DNA from: Fodinibacter luteus
GTDB taxonomy: Bacteria; Actinomycetota; Actinomycetes; Actinomycetales; Dermatophilaceae
NCBI RefSeq assembly: GCF_039541575.1
Contig: NZ_BAABGM010000013.1
Span: forward strand, 124,001 to 188,000
Direction: 5' to 3'
DNA: 64,000 nucleotides
A model generated the notes under the pieces. The model was given only the letters and a program-made list of their open reading frames with translations, made no database searches and had not been told where the DNA came from. Positions 8,015 to 16,577 of this stretch are shown here, piece by piece; the stretch's first letter is position 1, and each line of letters starts with the position of its first letter. A program made the translations under genes and the position numbers.

Positions 8015-9547
8015 ATGACCTCCCTGTCACTCACCGCCCGCACCCCGGCCGAGCTCGCCGTCGACACCCTCGTCGTCGGCTCGGTTCACACGCCCGACGG
8101 CGCCGACCTCGCCCACGGCCACGGCCTGCCGCGCAAGGCCGTCGTGCACCTGCAGGCGGTGCTCGCCGACGTCGAGGCCACCGGCCGGGCCGACGAGGTC
8201 GTGCGGGTCGTGGCCGTGCCCGGTGTCAAGGCGACCTCGGTCGTCGTCACCGGACTCGGTGACGGCACCTCCCGCCGCCCGGCCTACCCGCACACCGTGC
8301 TGCGTGCCGCCGCCGGCGCCGCGCTGCGCACCGTGCGCGGCAAGCGCTCCGTCGCGGTGGCCCTGCCCACCCCCGACGTCGAGAGCCTGTCCGCCGTCGC
8401 CGACGGCGCGTACGCCGGCTGCTACGCCTACGACAAGTCCGCGCCACTCGGCGGACGCCGCACGACGGCACGGGCCGCGAAGCCCGCCCGGGCGGCCGTC
8501 GGCCCGCGCATCATGGTCGTGTCGGGGGCCGGGCAGGGCCGCGCCGCCAAGGATGCCGTCGCCCGCGCCGCCGTGCTCGGCTCCGCCCGCGACTGGGCCC
8601 GCGACCTCGTCAACACCCCTCCGAACCACCTCTACCCCCAGTCCTTCGCCGAAGCCGTCAAGAAGCGCGTCGCCGCGTCGAGTGCGCGCGTGACGGTGTC
8701 CGTGCTCGACGAACGGGCGCTCGCCAAGGGTGGGTTCGGCGGCATCGTCGGTGTCGGCCAGGGCTCGGCGAACCCCCCGCGCATCGTCACGATGTCCTAC
8801 GCCCCGGCGAGCGCGACGGCGTCGGTCGCGATGGTCGGCAAGGGCATCACCTTCGACTCGGGCGGCCTCAACATCAAACCGTCGTCCGGCATGGTGACGA
8901 TGAAGTGCGACATGGCGGGTGCGGCCGCGGTCGCCGCCGCGGTGCTCGCCGCGGCCGAGCTCGCGCTGCCCGTCGCAGTGACGGGCTACCTCTGCCTGGC
9001 CGAGAACATGCCGAGCGGCACGGCGCAGCGCCCGAGCGACGTCGTCGTCATGCGCAACGGCACGAGCGTGGAGATCCTCGACACCGACGCCGAGGGGCGG
9101 ATGGTGCTCGGCGACGGGATCTGCCTCGCGAGCGAGAAGCACCCCGACTGGATCGTCGACATCGCGACCCTCACCGGCGCACAGGTCGTCGCCCTCGGCA
9201 CCGAGATCGCCGGGGTCATGGCCAACGACGACGCCTTCCGTGGCCGGGTCGTCACGGCCGCCGACGCGGCGGGCGAGGGGGCCTGGCCGATGCCGTTGCC
9301 GGCAGAGCTGCGCTCCAAGCTCGACAGCCCGACTGCCGACCTCGCGCACAAGGGCGACCGCGACGGCGGCATGCTGACCGCAGGCCTGTTCCTCAAGGAG
9401 TTCGTCGGCGAGGGCATCCCCTGGGCGCACGTCGACATCGCCGGCCCGGCGTTCAACGACAAGGCGCCCAAGGGGTACGCCCCCAAGGGCGGCACCGGCT
9501 TCGGGGTGGCGACGCTGCTCGCACTGCTCGAGGCCTCCGCCGGCTGA
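8015..9547 (+). CDS. pepA: Leucyl aminopeptidase, M17 family
   Basis: Two-metal cytosolic aminopeptidase that trims N-terminal residues during peptide turnover. The 510-residue protein has the divergent N-terminal domain and a complete M17 catalytic domain: GKGITFDSGGLNIKP near 280-294, DMAGAAAV near 304, and the signature DTDAEGRMVL from Asp356 (Asn in many homologues). The ATG start lies 6 nt after TAGGGT (8003-8008), a leaderless arrangement. It is followed by a short tandem repeat and a hairpin, then by a convergent gene. Confidence 0.95.
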   Translation: MTSLSLTARTPAELAVDTLVVGSVHTPDGADLAHGHGLPRKAVVHLQAVLADVEATGRADEVVRVVAVPGVKATSVVVTGLGDGTSRRPAYPHTVLRAAAGAALRTVRGKRSVAVALPTPDVESLSAVADGAYAGCYAYDKSAPLGGRRTTARAAKPARAAVGPRIMVVSGAGQGRAAKDAVARAAVLGSARDWARDLVNTPPNHLYPQSFAEAVKKRVAASSARVTVSVLDERALAKGGFGGIVGVGQGSANPPRIVTMSYAPASATASVAMVGKGITFDSGGLNIKPSSGMVTMKCDMAGAAAVAAAVLAAAELALPVAVTGYLCLAENMPSGTAQRPSDVVVMRNGTSVEILDTDAEGRMVLGDGICLASEKHPDWIVDIATLTGAQVVALGTEIAGVMANDDAFRGRVVTAADAAGEGAWPMPLPAELRSKLDSPTADLAHKGDRDGGMLTAGLFLKEFVGEGIPWAHVDIAGPAFNDKAPKGYAPKGGTGFGVATLLALLEASAG

Positions 9548-9616
9548 GCGCACCCCCCGCCGGCCGGCTGAACGGCACCCCTGGCACGGCCGGCTGAGCG
9601 GCACCCCTCGCACGCA
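9541..9616. repeat. Three imperfect 24-26 bp tandem copies at the pepA stop
   Basis: Units begin CGGCTGA at 9541, 9565 and 9591. The second and third (26 bp) differ at only a few positions. The first overlaps the last codons and stop of pepA, so the pepA 3' end appears to have been duplicated downstream. Confidence 0.8.
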
Positions 9617-9658
9617 CGGATGCCGCGTCCACCCGGTGACGGGTCGGCGCGGCATCCG
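9617..9658. terminator. Hairpin between pepA and DUF5302 gene
   Basis: An 11-bp perfect stem (CGGATGCCGCG, 9617-9627, with its complement 9648-9658) encloses 20 nt containing a small CCCG/CGGG stem. It is suitably placed for both convergent genes. Confidence 0.7.
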
Positions 9659-9673
9659 CCGTGGCTGGGGTCG

Positions 9674-9868
9674 TCAGCCGCCGCTCTTGCGGCGGAACAT
9701 CTGCTGCGTCGCGCTGGCCTCGGGTCCGTGGGCGTGGTCGACCTTGGAGTGCTCCGCGTGGTCCGACACGTCGGCGCCGCCGTGCGCCTTCTTGGCGTCG
9801 AGCGCGGCCCGGAACTTCGCCTTCACGTCGTCGTCGACCGTGGGGCGCGGCTTCTTCGGGGCTGACAT
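9674..9868 (-). CDS. DUF5302 family small protein
   Basis: A 64-residue hydrophilic protein of unknown function, common in actinobacteria. It shows the family pattern VDDDVKAKFRAALDAKK, then HGGADVSDHAE, and a terminal QQMFRRKSGG. It is predicted helical and cytosolic, with no membrane segment. The ATG at 9868 is chosen because GGAAGGACGAG lies just upstream and the family begins there, although the frame is open to 9931. Confidence 0.85.
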   Translation of the reverse strand: MSAPKKPRPTVDDDVKAKFRAALDAKKAHGGADVSDHAEHSKVDHAHGPEASATQQMFRRKSGG

Positions 9869-9994
9869 GACTCGTCCTTCCGTCGACGGGTGCGTACCTC
9901 CACCCTCGCAGACCCGACGGAGCCGTTCCACCGCTTTGCACCGGCGGCGGGTGTCCGCCGCGTCACCCGCTCCAGGGGTGTCGGACGGCCGCTC

Positions 9995-10318
9995 TCAGCG
10001 CTGCTTCGGCCGCCGCTGGCGCGCCGTCCACTCCCGCATGCGGGCCGGGTAGCCGGTCTGGTTGACGTCGTAGACGGGGATGTCGAGGGAACGGGCCACC
10101 TCGAACGCGGTGGGCCGCGACGGCAGCGCGCGGCGGGTCCACTCCCCGTCGTGGGCGATGAGCACGAGGGTCGTTGCGGTGACGTTCGTCGCCGGCTCGA
10201 CGTAGGCCTCGACCCCGCGCCGGGTCCGCACGAAGTCGGCCAGGTGCGTGCGGGCACCCGTCGTGTCGCCCCCGCCGTGCGGGGCCTGCTGACCGCGACC
10301 GCGTCTCCACCACGCCAT
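9995..10318 (-). CDS. Conserved hypothetical protein beside lpdA
   Basis: A 107-residue soluble protein of unknown function. After a basic Gly/Arg-rich N-terminus it has an alpha/beta-looking core (TTLVLIAHDGEWTRRALPS, then LDIPVYDVNQTGYPARMREW). The family is recalled from other actinobacteria near lpdA, but I know no assigned role. The ATG start lies 6 nt after TATCGT (10325-10330), so it is probably leaderless. It is divergent from lpdA with a 156-bp intergenic region. Confidence 0.75.
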   Translation of the reverse strand: MAWWRRGRGQQAPHGGGDTTGARTHLADFVRTRRGVEAYVEPATNVTATTLVLIAHDGEWTRRALPSRPTAFEVARSLDIPVYDVNQTGYPARMREWTARQRRPKQR

Positions 10319-10474
10319 GCGGACACGATAGGCGGTCGACCTCGCCGCCGACCCCGACCGTCCAGAGCACGGTGTGTGGCCGGGCGCGGGGAGTGACAAG
10401 ATGCTGCGCAACGCCCGGTCGGCAGCGCCCCGCGCCGCTGGGCCCACGACCGCCGCACAGCGAGGAGCACCGGG

Positions 10475-11857
10475 ATGCCGGCCACCGCCGAGACCACCCA
10501 CGACGTCGTCGTCCTCGGCGGCGGGAGCGGCGGCTACGCCTGCGCCCTGCGCGCCGCCGAGCTCGGGCTGAGCGTCGCCCTCGTCGAGAAGGACCTCCTC
10601 GGCGGCACCTGCCTGCATCGCGGCTGCATCCCGACCAAGGCCCTCCTGCACGCCGCCGAGGTCGCCGACTCCGCGCGCGACGCGGGCCGGTTCGGGGTGC
10701 GGGCCAGCCTGGAGGGTGTCGACATGCCCGCCGTCACGGCCTACCGCGACGGGGTCGTGAGCCGGCTGCACAAGGGGCTGCAGGGGCTGGTGTCCTCGCG
10801 GCGGGTCGACTACGTCGAGGGCGAAGGGCGGCTCGAGGGTGCGCGCACGGTCGTCGTCGGCGACCGGCGCCTCGTGGGGCGGCACGTCGTTCTCGCGACC
10901 GGGTCGTTCGCGCGCAGCCTCCCCGGGCTCGAGATCGGCGGGCCGGTCATGACGAGCGACCAGGCCCTCGGGCTCGACCACGTGCCCAGCCGGGTCGTCG
11001 TGCTCGGCGGTGGGGTCATCGGCGTCGAGTTCGCGTCCGTCATGCGCTCGTTCGGGGCCGAGGTCACGGTCGTCGAGGCGCTGCCCCGGCTCGTGGCCGC
11101 GGAGGACCCCGCCTCGAGCGCCGCCCTCGAGCGCGCCTTCCGCAAGCGCGGCATCACGGTTCGCACCGGGACGCCCTTCGAGTCCGCCACCCACGACGGC
11201 GGCCCGGTCACCGTGCGCCTCGCGGGCGGCGAGGAGCTCGTCGCCGACCTCCTCCTCGTCGCGGTCGGCCGCGGCCCGGTGACGTCCGGGCTGGGCTACG
11301 AGGAGGCCGGTGTGACGCTCGACCGGGGCTTCGTCGTCACCGACGAACGCTGCCGCACCTCCGCCGACGGCGTGTACGCCGTCGGCGACATCGTGCCCGG
11401 GCTCCAGCTCGCGCACCGCGGTTTCGCCCAGGGCATCTTCGTCGCCGAGGACATCGCCGGCCTCGACCCGGCGCCGGTCGTCGAGTCCACGATCCCGCGC
11501 GTCACCTACTGCGAGCCCGAGGTCGCGTCGGTGGGCCTCACCGAGGAGCAGGCCCGCGCCGTCCACGGCGACGCCGTCGAGACCTACGAGTACAACCTCG
11601 GCGGAAACGGCAAGTCGCAGATCCTGCGCACCCAGGGGTTCGTCAAGCTCGTGCGGGTCAGCGACGGGCCGGTCGTCGGGGTGCACATGGTCGGCTCCCG
11701 GATGGGCGAGCAGATCGGCGAGGCACAGCTCGTCGTCGCGTGGGAGGCGCACGCCGAGGACGTCGCGGCGCTCGTCCACGCCCACCCCACCCAGAACGAG
11801 GCCCTCGGTGAAGCGCACCTGGCGCTCGCCGGCAAACCCCTCCATGCACACAACTAG
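10475..11857 (+). CDS. lpdA: Dihydrolipoamide dehydrogenase (E3)
   Basis: FAD enzyme that reoxidises dihydrolipoyl groups of 2-oxoacid dehydrogenase E2 proteins and of glycine cleavage H protein, reducing NAD+. The 460 residues show the FAD-binding GGGSGGYACAL near 15-25, redox disulfide Cys46/Cys51 in GGTCLHRGCIPTK, NAD-binding GGGVIGVEFAS near 172, YAVGDIV near 305, and the C-terminal HAHPTQNEAL with the catalytic His-Glu. The start follows AGGAG. sucB begins 39 bp downstream on the same strand, so the two likely form an operon. Confidence 0.96.
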   Translation: MPATAETTHDVVVLGGGSGGYACALRAAELGLSVALVEKDLLGGTCLHRGCIPTKALLHAAEVADSARDAGRFGVRASLEGVDMPAVTAYRDGVVSRLHKGLQGLVSSRRVDYVEGEGRLEGARTVVVGDRRLVGRHVVLATGSFARSLPGLEIGGPVMTSDQALGLDHVPSRVVVLGGGVIGVEFASVMRSFGAEVTVVEALPRLVAAEDPASSAALERAFRKRGITVRTGTPFESATHDGGPVTVRLAGGEELVADLLLVAVGRGPVTSGLGYEEAGVTLDRGFVVTDERCRTSADGVYAVGDIVPGLQLAHRGFAQGIFVAEDIAGLDPAPVVESTIPRVTYCEPEVASVGLTEEQARAVHGDAVETYEYNLGGNGKSQILRTQGFVKLVRVSDGPVVGVHMVGSRMGEQIGEAQLVVAWEAHAEDVAALVHAHPTQNEALGEAHLALAGKPLHAHN

Positions 11858-11896
11858 AGTGATGCACGCCACCGCCCACGAAGGAGAGCTGTCCTG

Positions 11897-13837
11897 ATGT
11901 CAGAACGCGTGAAGATGCCTGCGCTTGGCGAGTCCGTCACCGAGGGGACCGTGACGCGGTGGCTCAAGGGTGTCGGTGACTCGGTGGAGGTCGACGAGCC
12001 GCTGCTCGAGGTGTCGACCGACAAGGTCGACACCGAGATCCCCTCGCCCGTCGCGGGCACGCTTCAGGAGATCCTCGTGGAGGAGGACGACACCGTGCCG
12101 GTCGGCGCCGACCTCGCCGTCATCGGCGACGGGGCCGCCGCCGAGGGGGGCGACGCCGGCGGCGCGTCCGGTGCGCAGGACACCGGGGCCGAGCAGTCGG
12201 GGGCCCAGGCGGAGGAGGGTGCGACGTCCGGCCCGGCCGACGAGGTCACCGACCCGGCCGACGGTGACGCCGTGGCCCAGGCGGGCGACGAGGGTGGCCA
12301 GGAACCGGCCGAGCCGCAGACCGAGGAGGCGCCCTCCCCCGAGGCCGCCGCACCGGCATCCGCGGGCGGCGACGGCGGCTCGGGTGGGGACGAGGGCGGC
12401 ACGACCGTCACGATGCCGGCGCTCGGCGAGTCGGTGACCGAGGGCACCGTGACCCGCTGGCTCAAGCAGGAGGGTGACGAGGTGGCGGTCGACGAGCCGC
12501 TGCTCGAGGTGTCGACCGACAAGGTCGACACCGAGATCCCCTCGCCCGTCGCGGGCACCCTGACCAGGATCCTCGTCCAAGAGGACGAGACCGTGCCGGT
12601 CGGCGCCGACCTCGCGGTCGTCGGCGGCTCCGGCGGCGCGAGCACGGCTCCGGCGGAGCAGGCCCCGGCAGAGCAGGCCCCGGCGGAGCAGGCGGCACCC
12701 GCGCAGTCCCCGGCACCCGAGCCCGAGGCGGCGGCAGAGCCCGAGCCGGCGGAGCCGCAACCCGCCCCGGCCCAGGCCGAGGCCCCGGCCCCGGAGCAGG
12801 AGGACTCCGCGCCCGAGCAGGCTCCCCCGTCGGGCGGCGCGGCCCCCGCGGCAGCCGCGTCCGGTGGTGACGGCGCGGCATCCGACGAGCGCGACGCCGC
12901 GGCCTACGTCACCCCGCTCGTGCGCAAGCTCGCCGCCGACCACGGCATCGACCTCGCGTCGGTCACCGGCACCGGCATCGGCGGACGCATCCGCAAGCAG
13001 GACGTCCTCGCCGCCGCCGAGGCCCAGAAGGCCCCCGAGCCCGCACCGGCTGCACCGGCTGCACCAACTGCCCAGGCTCCGGCCGCGGCGGCGAAGCCCG
13101 AGGCCACGGCCGCGGCGTCCAAGCGCGGGACGACGGAGAAGATGTCACGGCTGCGCAAGACCATCGCTCGGCGCATGGTCGAGTCGCTCCAGGTGTCGGC
13201 ACAGCTCACGACCGTCGTCGAGGTCGACGTCACCCGCATCTCGCGGCTGCGCGACCGGGCCAAGGGTGACTTCGCCTCGCGTGAGGGCACGAAGCTGAGC
13301 TTCCTGCCGTTCTTCGCCCTCGCCGCCGTCGAGGCCCTCAAGGCCCACCCCACGGTGAACGCGAGCATCGAGGACGACCAGGTGACCTACCACGGCGGCG
13401 AGCACCTCGGCATCGCTGTCGACACCGAGAAGGGCCTGCTCGTGCCCGTGCTCAAGAATGCCGGCGACCTCAACATCGCCGGCCTGGCGCGCGGCATCGC
13501 CGACGTGGCGGAGCGCACGCGGAGCAACAAGATCATGCCCGACGACCTCGCGGGCGGGACCTTCACGATCACGAACACCGGCTCGCGCGGGGCGCTGTTC
13601 GACACCCCCATCATCAACCAGCCGCAGGTCGCCATCCTCGGCACCGGAGCCGTCGTCAAGCGGCCGGTCGTCGTCACCGCCGAGGACGGCGGGGAGACGA
13701 TCGCCATCCGCTCGATGGTCTACCTCGCGCTGTCCTACGACCACCGGATCGTCGACGGAGCGGATGCCGCGCGCTTCCTCTCGACGATGAAGCAGCGCCT
13801 CGAGGAGGGCGCGTTCGAGGCCGACCTCGGTCTCTGA
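11897..13837 (+). CDS. sucB: Dihydrolipoamide acyltransferase E2 (2-oxoglutarate dehydrogenase type) with two lipoyl domains
   Basis: Core acyltransferase of a 2-oxoacid dehydrogenase complex. In actinobacteria this E2 can serve both pyruvate and 2-oxoglutarate complexes, so the substrate remains open. The 646 residues contain lipoyl domains with Lys43 and Lys209 in STDKVDTEIPSP. Ala/Pro/Glu-rich linkers join these to a peripheral-subunit-binding domain near 336-375 (YVTPLVRKLAADHGID) and to the catalytic domain ending with His616/Asp620 in YDHRIVDGADAARFL. A GAAGGAGA ribosome site precedes the ATG. It needs LipA/LipB (in this window) for lipoylation. The two lipoyl domains share an exact 71-bp DNA repeat. 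Confidence 0.93.
   Translation: MSERVKMPALGESVTEGTVTRWLKGVGDSVEVDEPLLEVSTDKVDTEIPSPVAGTLQEILVEEDDTVPVGADLAVIGDGAAAEGGDAGGASGAQDTGAEQSGAQAEEGATSGPADEVTDPADGDAVAQAGDEGGQEPAEPQTEEAPSPEAAAPASAGGDGGSGGDEGGTTVTMPALGESVTEGTVTRWLKQEGDEVAVDEPLLEVSTDKVDTEIPSPVAGTLTRILVQEDETVPVGADLAVVGGSGGASTAPAEQAPAEQAPAEQAAPAQSPAPEPEAAAEPEPAEPQPAPAQAEAPAPEQEDSAPEQAPPSGGAAPAAAASGGDGAASDERDAAAYVTPLVRKLAADHGIDLASVTGTGIGGRIRKQDVLAAAEAQKAPEPAPAAPAAPTAQAPAAAAKPEATAAASKRGTTEKMSRLRKTIARRMVESLQVSAQLTTVVEVDVTRISRLRDRAKGDFASREGTKLSFLPFFALAAVEALKAHPTVNASIEDDQVTYHGGEHLGIAVDTEKGLLVPVLKNAGDLNIAGLARGIADVAERTRSNKIMPDDLAGGTFTITNTGSRGALFDTPIINQPQVAILGTGAVVKRPVVVTAEDGGETIAIRSMVYLALSYDHRIVDGADAARFLSTMKQRLEEGAFEADLGL
11990..12558 (+). repeat. 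Exact 71-bp direct repeat within sucB (11990-12060 and 12488-12558)
   Basis: The stretches encoding VDEPLLEV and the following lipoylation motif are identical at DNA level and offset by 498 bp (166 codons). Recombination between them would delete one lipoyl domain in frame. Confidence 0.85.
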
Positions 13838-13856
13838 CGGCGCAGGTCCCGGCACC

Positions 13857-14744
13857 GTGGCTCGCATCGTCGTCACCGGCTCGTCCGGCCTCATCGGCTC
13901 TGCCCTCGTCACCGCGCTCCGGGAGCGCGGTGACGAGGTGGTCCGGCTCGTCCGGCGTCCACCCCGCGCACCGGACGAGCTGCAGTGGGATCCGTCGAGT
14001 CGCCACATGGACCCGTCAGCCCTCGACGGCGTCGACGGTCTCGTCAACCTGGCCAGCGCCGGTCCCGGCGACAAGCGGTGGACTGCCTCGTACAAGCGGG
14101 AGATCCTCGCGTCCAGGGTGAACTCGACGCACACAGTCGCCACGGCGGTCGCGAACGCCGACCATCCGGTGCGGCTCGTGTGCGCCTCCGCGACGGGATA
14201 CTACGGAGACCGTGGAGACGAGCCACTCACCGAGGAGAGCGCACCGGGGTCCACGTTCTTCACCGACGTCGTCACCGCCTGGGAGGCCGCGGCCGCTCCG
14301 GCAGTGACAGCCGGTGCGTCGGTCGCTTACTGCCGCAGCGGCATCATCCTCGCTGGGGGCGGACCGATGTCACGGCTCCTGACCCTGACGAGGTTCGGCT
14401 TGGGGGGACCCATGGCCGGCGGACGCATGTACTGGTCGTGGATCACGCTCGCGGACGAGGTCGGCGCCATCCTCCACCTCCTCGACCGCCCTGAGATCAC
14501 CGGGCCGGTCAACCTTGTCAGCCGGGAACCGGTGCACCAGCGCGACCTCGTCGAGGCAGTGGCGAGGGCGATGCACCGGCCCTCCTTCTTCCCGGCCCCA
14601 CGATTCGGCGTGCATCTGGTCGTCGGCGAGTTCGCCGCGGAGATCCTCAGCAGCAAGCGCATCGTCGGCGACGTCCTGGTCGAAACGGGTTTCCGGCACC
14701 AGCACCCGGACCTTGAGTCGGCGGTGCGCTGGCTCGTCGACTGA
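13857..14744 (+). CDS. TIGR01777 family NAD(P)-binding epimerase-like protein
   Basis: Extended SDR-type protein of unresolved function, 295 residues. The N-terminal Rossmann motif is VVTGSSGLIGSAL, followed by DGLVNLASAG, the catalytic-like SATGYYGDRG near 103-112, and the family-typical C-terminus (PAPRFGVHLVVGEFAAEILSSKRI). The GTG start is 19 bp after the sucB stop, so it may ride on the lpdA-sucB transcript. A TIGR01777 gene close to lipoyl-enzyme genes is common in actinobacteria, but no role in lipoylation is established. Its codon use looks slightly less G/C-extreme than sucB. Confidence 0.85.
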   Translation: MARIVVTGSSGLIGSALVTALRERGDEVVRLVRRPPRAPDELQWDPSSRHMDPSALDGVDGLVNLASAGPGDKRWTASYKREILASRVNSTHTVATAVANADHPVRLVCASATGYYGDRGDEPLTEESAPGSTFFTDVVTAWEAAAAPAVTAGASVAYCRSGIILAGGGPMSRLLTLTRFGLGGPMAGGRMYWSWITLADEVGAILHLLDRPEITGPVNLVSREPVHQRDLVEAVARAMHRPSFFPAPRFGVHLVVGEFAAEILSSKRIVGDVLVETGFRHQHPDLESAVRWLVD

Positions 14745-14757
14745 CGACCTCACCTCC

Positions 14758-16509
14758 TCAGTCCGCCGGGCGGATGGCGCGGACCCGCCACCCGACATCG
14801 GTGTGCACGAGCTCGACGAGCACGGGGTCGCCGGCCGCCGCAGGACGTGGGGTGCGACCCGACGGCCCGGCGACGTCGTACGGGCCCGTGTCGATGCGGG
14901 CGCGCACGACGGCCTCCCGGTCGGCCACCGAGACCGTCTGTGCCGAGACGACGGTGTACCGCAGCCCCGGGTAGCGCAGCCCGGCCCGGGCCAGCTCGGC
15001 GACGGCGGCGGCGTCCTGCGCAGCCGCCGCCGACCCGGGTGCGTCGGCCGCGTGGAGCAGCTCGGGCGTCGCCTCGCGCCAGGCGGCGGCCCGGGCCTCG
15101 GCGAGCACGTCGAGGAGCTGCTTCGGCCGGCTCCGCGGGGCGGTCGGATCGGTGCGCGGATCGCGCCGCGCGACATCCGGGGCCTCGCCCGCGACCGAGC
15201 CCGACGCAGTCCGGCCCGTGCCCGGGGCGGGCGGTGAGGGCTCGACCGCGGACGCACCCACCGGCCCCGGGCCCACTCCTCGGGAGCTGCGCGCCTCGGT
15301 CGTGCCGCCGAGCGCCTCGGCCGTACCCACGTCGCCCCCGAGCGCGGCGACGGCGACCACGAGCAGGGCGGTGAGGGCGACCGCCGCCACGGACCACGTC
15401 ACGGATGGGACCACGGACAGGCCACGGTCGGCGGGGAGACGGGCAGGCCGCCGCCATCGCGGCTGCGCGTTCGCGGCGGCGTGCCTCCCCCGGCCCCGCC
15501 GAACCTCCCTCGCGGCGAGGACCCGACGGTGGGGTACGAGCCGCCTGGCCGCCGCACCCCACCGAGCAAGCGGGTGCGGGGCGGGCCGCTGCGGCGGTCG
15601 GCCCGCGGCAGCCCTCAACCGGTAGGTCACCGCGCTCACGTCGTCGTCCCCACGCACGAGCCGCAGCGGCTCGGGCTCGGCCGCCTCGAAGAGCTGCCAC
15701 GCGAGCTCGTGCGCCCCGGGGCGGTCGGCCGGATCCGGTGCGAGCGCCGCGTCGAGGGCGCGAACCACCGGTTCCGAGCCCTCGCCGGCCCGGCACACCT
15801 CGGCCAGCGCAGGGCGCAGCCCGGGCGGGCCGGGGACCGTGCCCGACAGGCAGAGCCAGCCGAGGGCTCCCAGCGCGTAGACGTCGGCGGCCGCCGTCGG
15901 GTCGGCGCCCAGGACGACCTCCGGGGCCACGTAGCCGTCGGTGCCCCACACGCCGGGAGAGACCTCGCCGACGACGTGGCCGAGGCCGAGGTCGCCGAGC
16001 CGTGGTCGGCCCTCGAGGTCGAGCAGGACGTTGCCGGGCGAGACGTCGCCGTGGACGACCCCGAGCTCGTGCAGCCGCCCGAGGGCCGACGCCACGGGTG
16101 CGAGCACCGTGACGACCTCGCCCGGCGACAGGTGGCCCCGGGCGCGGACGAGGCCGTGCAGGGAGCCCCCGCGCAGGTGCGGCATGACGAGGGCGGCCCG
16201 GCCGTCGTCGAGGCCGATGCAGGCCTCGACGGGCACGACGTGCGCCGATGCCGCGTGCGCCGACAGGGCGGCCTCGCGCGCCGCGGCCTCGACCGCCATC
16301 GCCGCCGCGTGGACGACCTTCACCGCCACTCGCCGCCCGCCGTCGAGGGCCACCCCCGCCCACACCTCGCTCGTCCCGCCGCGCGCGAGGAGCTCGCCCA
16401 GCTCGAACCCCGGCACCTCCGGGGGCGCGGCGTCGGCCACGTCCCACCGGCCGGCCGACCCCCGCCGACCGTCCGCCTCGACCTCCACCCACCCCTCGTC
16501 CCCGTCCAT
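14758..16509 (-). CDS. Membrane-anchored serine/threonine kinase-like protein with atypical HGD/DLG motifs
   Basis: A 583-residue protein with an N-terminal Ser/Thr kinase-like domain (about 33-290), a transmembrane helix near 366-388 (TWSVAAVALTALLVVAVAAL), and an extracellular domain of about 190 residues. Key kinase elements are the glycine loop LLARGGTSEVW, Lys in VAVKVV, HGDVSPGNVLLD at 153-164 (HGD replaces HRD; Asp155 and Asn160 kept), DLG in place of DFG, and YVAPE. Ligands for ATP, base and metal appear retained, so activity is possible though atypical. The ectodomain has no PASTA repeat that I recognise. It lies divergent from peptidase E. Confidence 0.8.
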   Translation of the reverse strand: MDGDEGWVEVEADGRRGSAGRWDVADAAPPEVPGFELGELLARGGTSEVWAGVALDGGRRVAVKVVHAAAMAVEAAAREAALSAHAASAHVVPVEACIGLDDGRAALVMPHLRGGSLHGLVRARGHLSPGEVVTVLAPVASALGRLHELGVVHGDVSPGNVLLDLEGRPRLGDLGLGHVVGEVSPGVWGTDGYVAPEVVLGADPTAAADVYALGALGWLCLSGTVPGPPGLRPALAEVCRAGEGSEPVVRALDAALAPDPADRPGAHELAWQLFEAAEPEPLRLVRGDDDVSAVTYRLRAAAGRPPQRPAPHPLARWGAAARRLVPHRRVLAAREVRRGRGRHAAANAQPRWRRPARLPADRGLSVVPSVTWSVAAVALTALLVVAVAALGGDVGTAEALGGTTEARSSRGVGPGPVGASAVEPSPPAPGTGRTASGSVAGEAPDVARRDPRTDPTAPRSRPKQLLDVLAEARAAAWREATPELLHAADAPGSAAAAQDAAAVAELARAGLRYPGLRYTVVSAQTVSVADREAVVRARIDTGPYDVAGPSGRTPRPAAAGDPVLVELVHTDVGWRVRAIRPAD

Positions 16510-16577
16510 GTCCCCAGCCTGACAGTGACCTCCGACCGGGCCGCGGAGTTGTCCACAGGGCCCCTAGGCTGGCGTCC

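Noticed and set aside
9995..11872. Long leftward frame opposite lpdA
   Set aside because: Only its final 107 codons look like a real protein with its own promoter. The rest mirrors lpdA codon bias.
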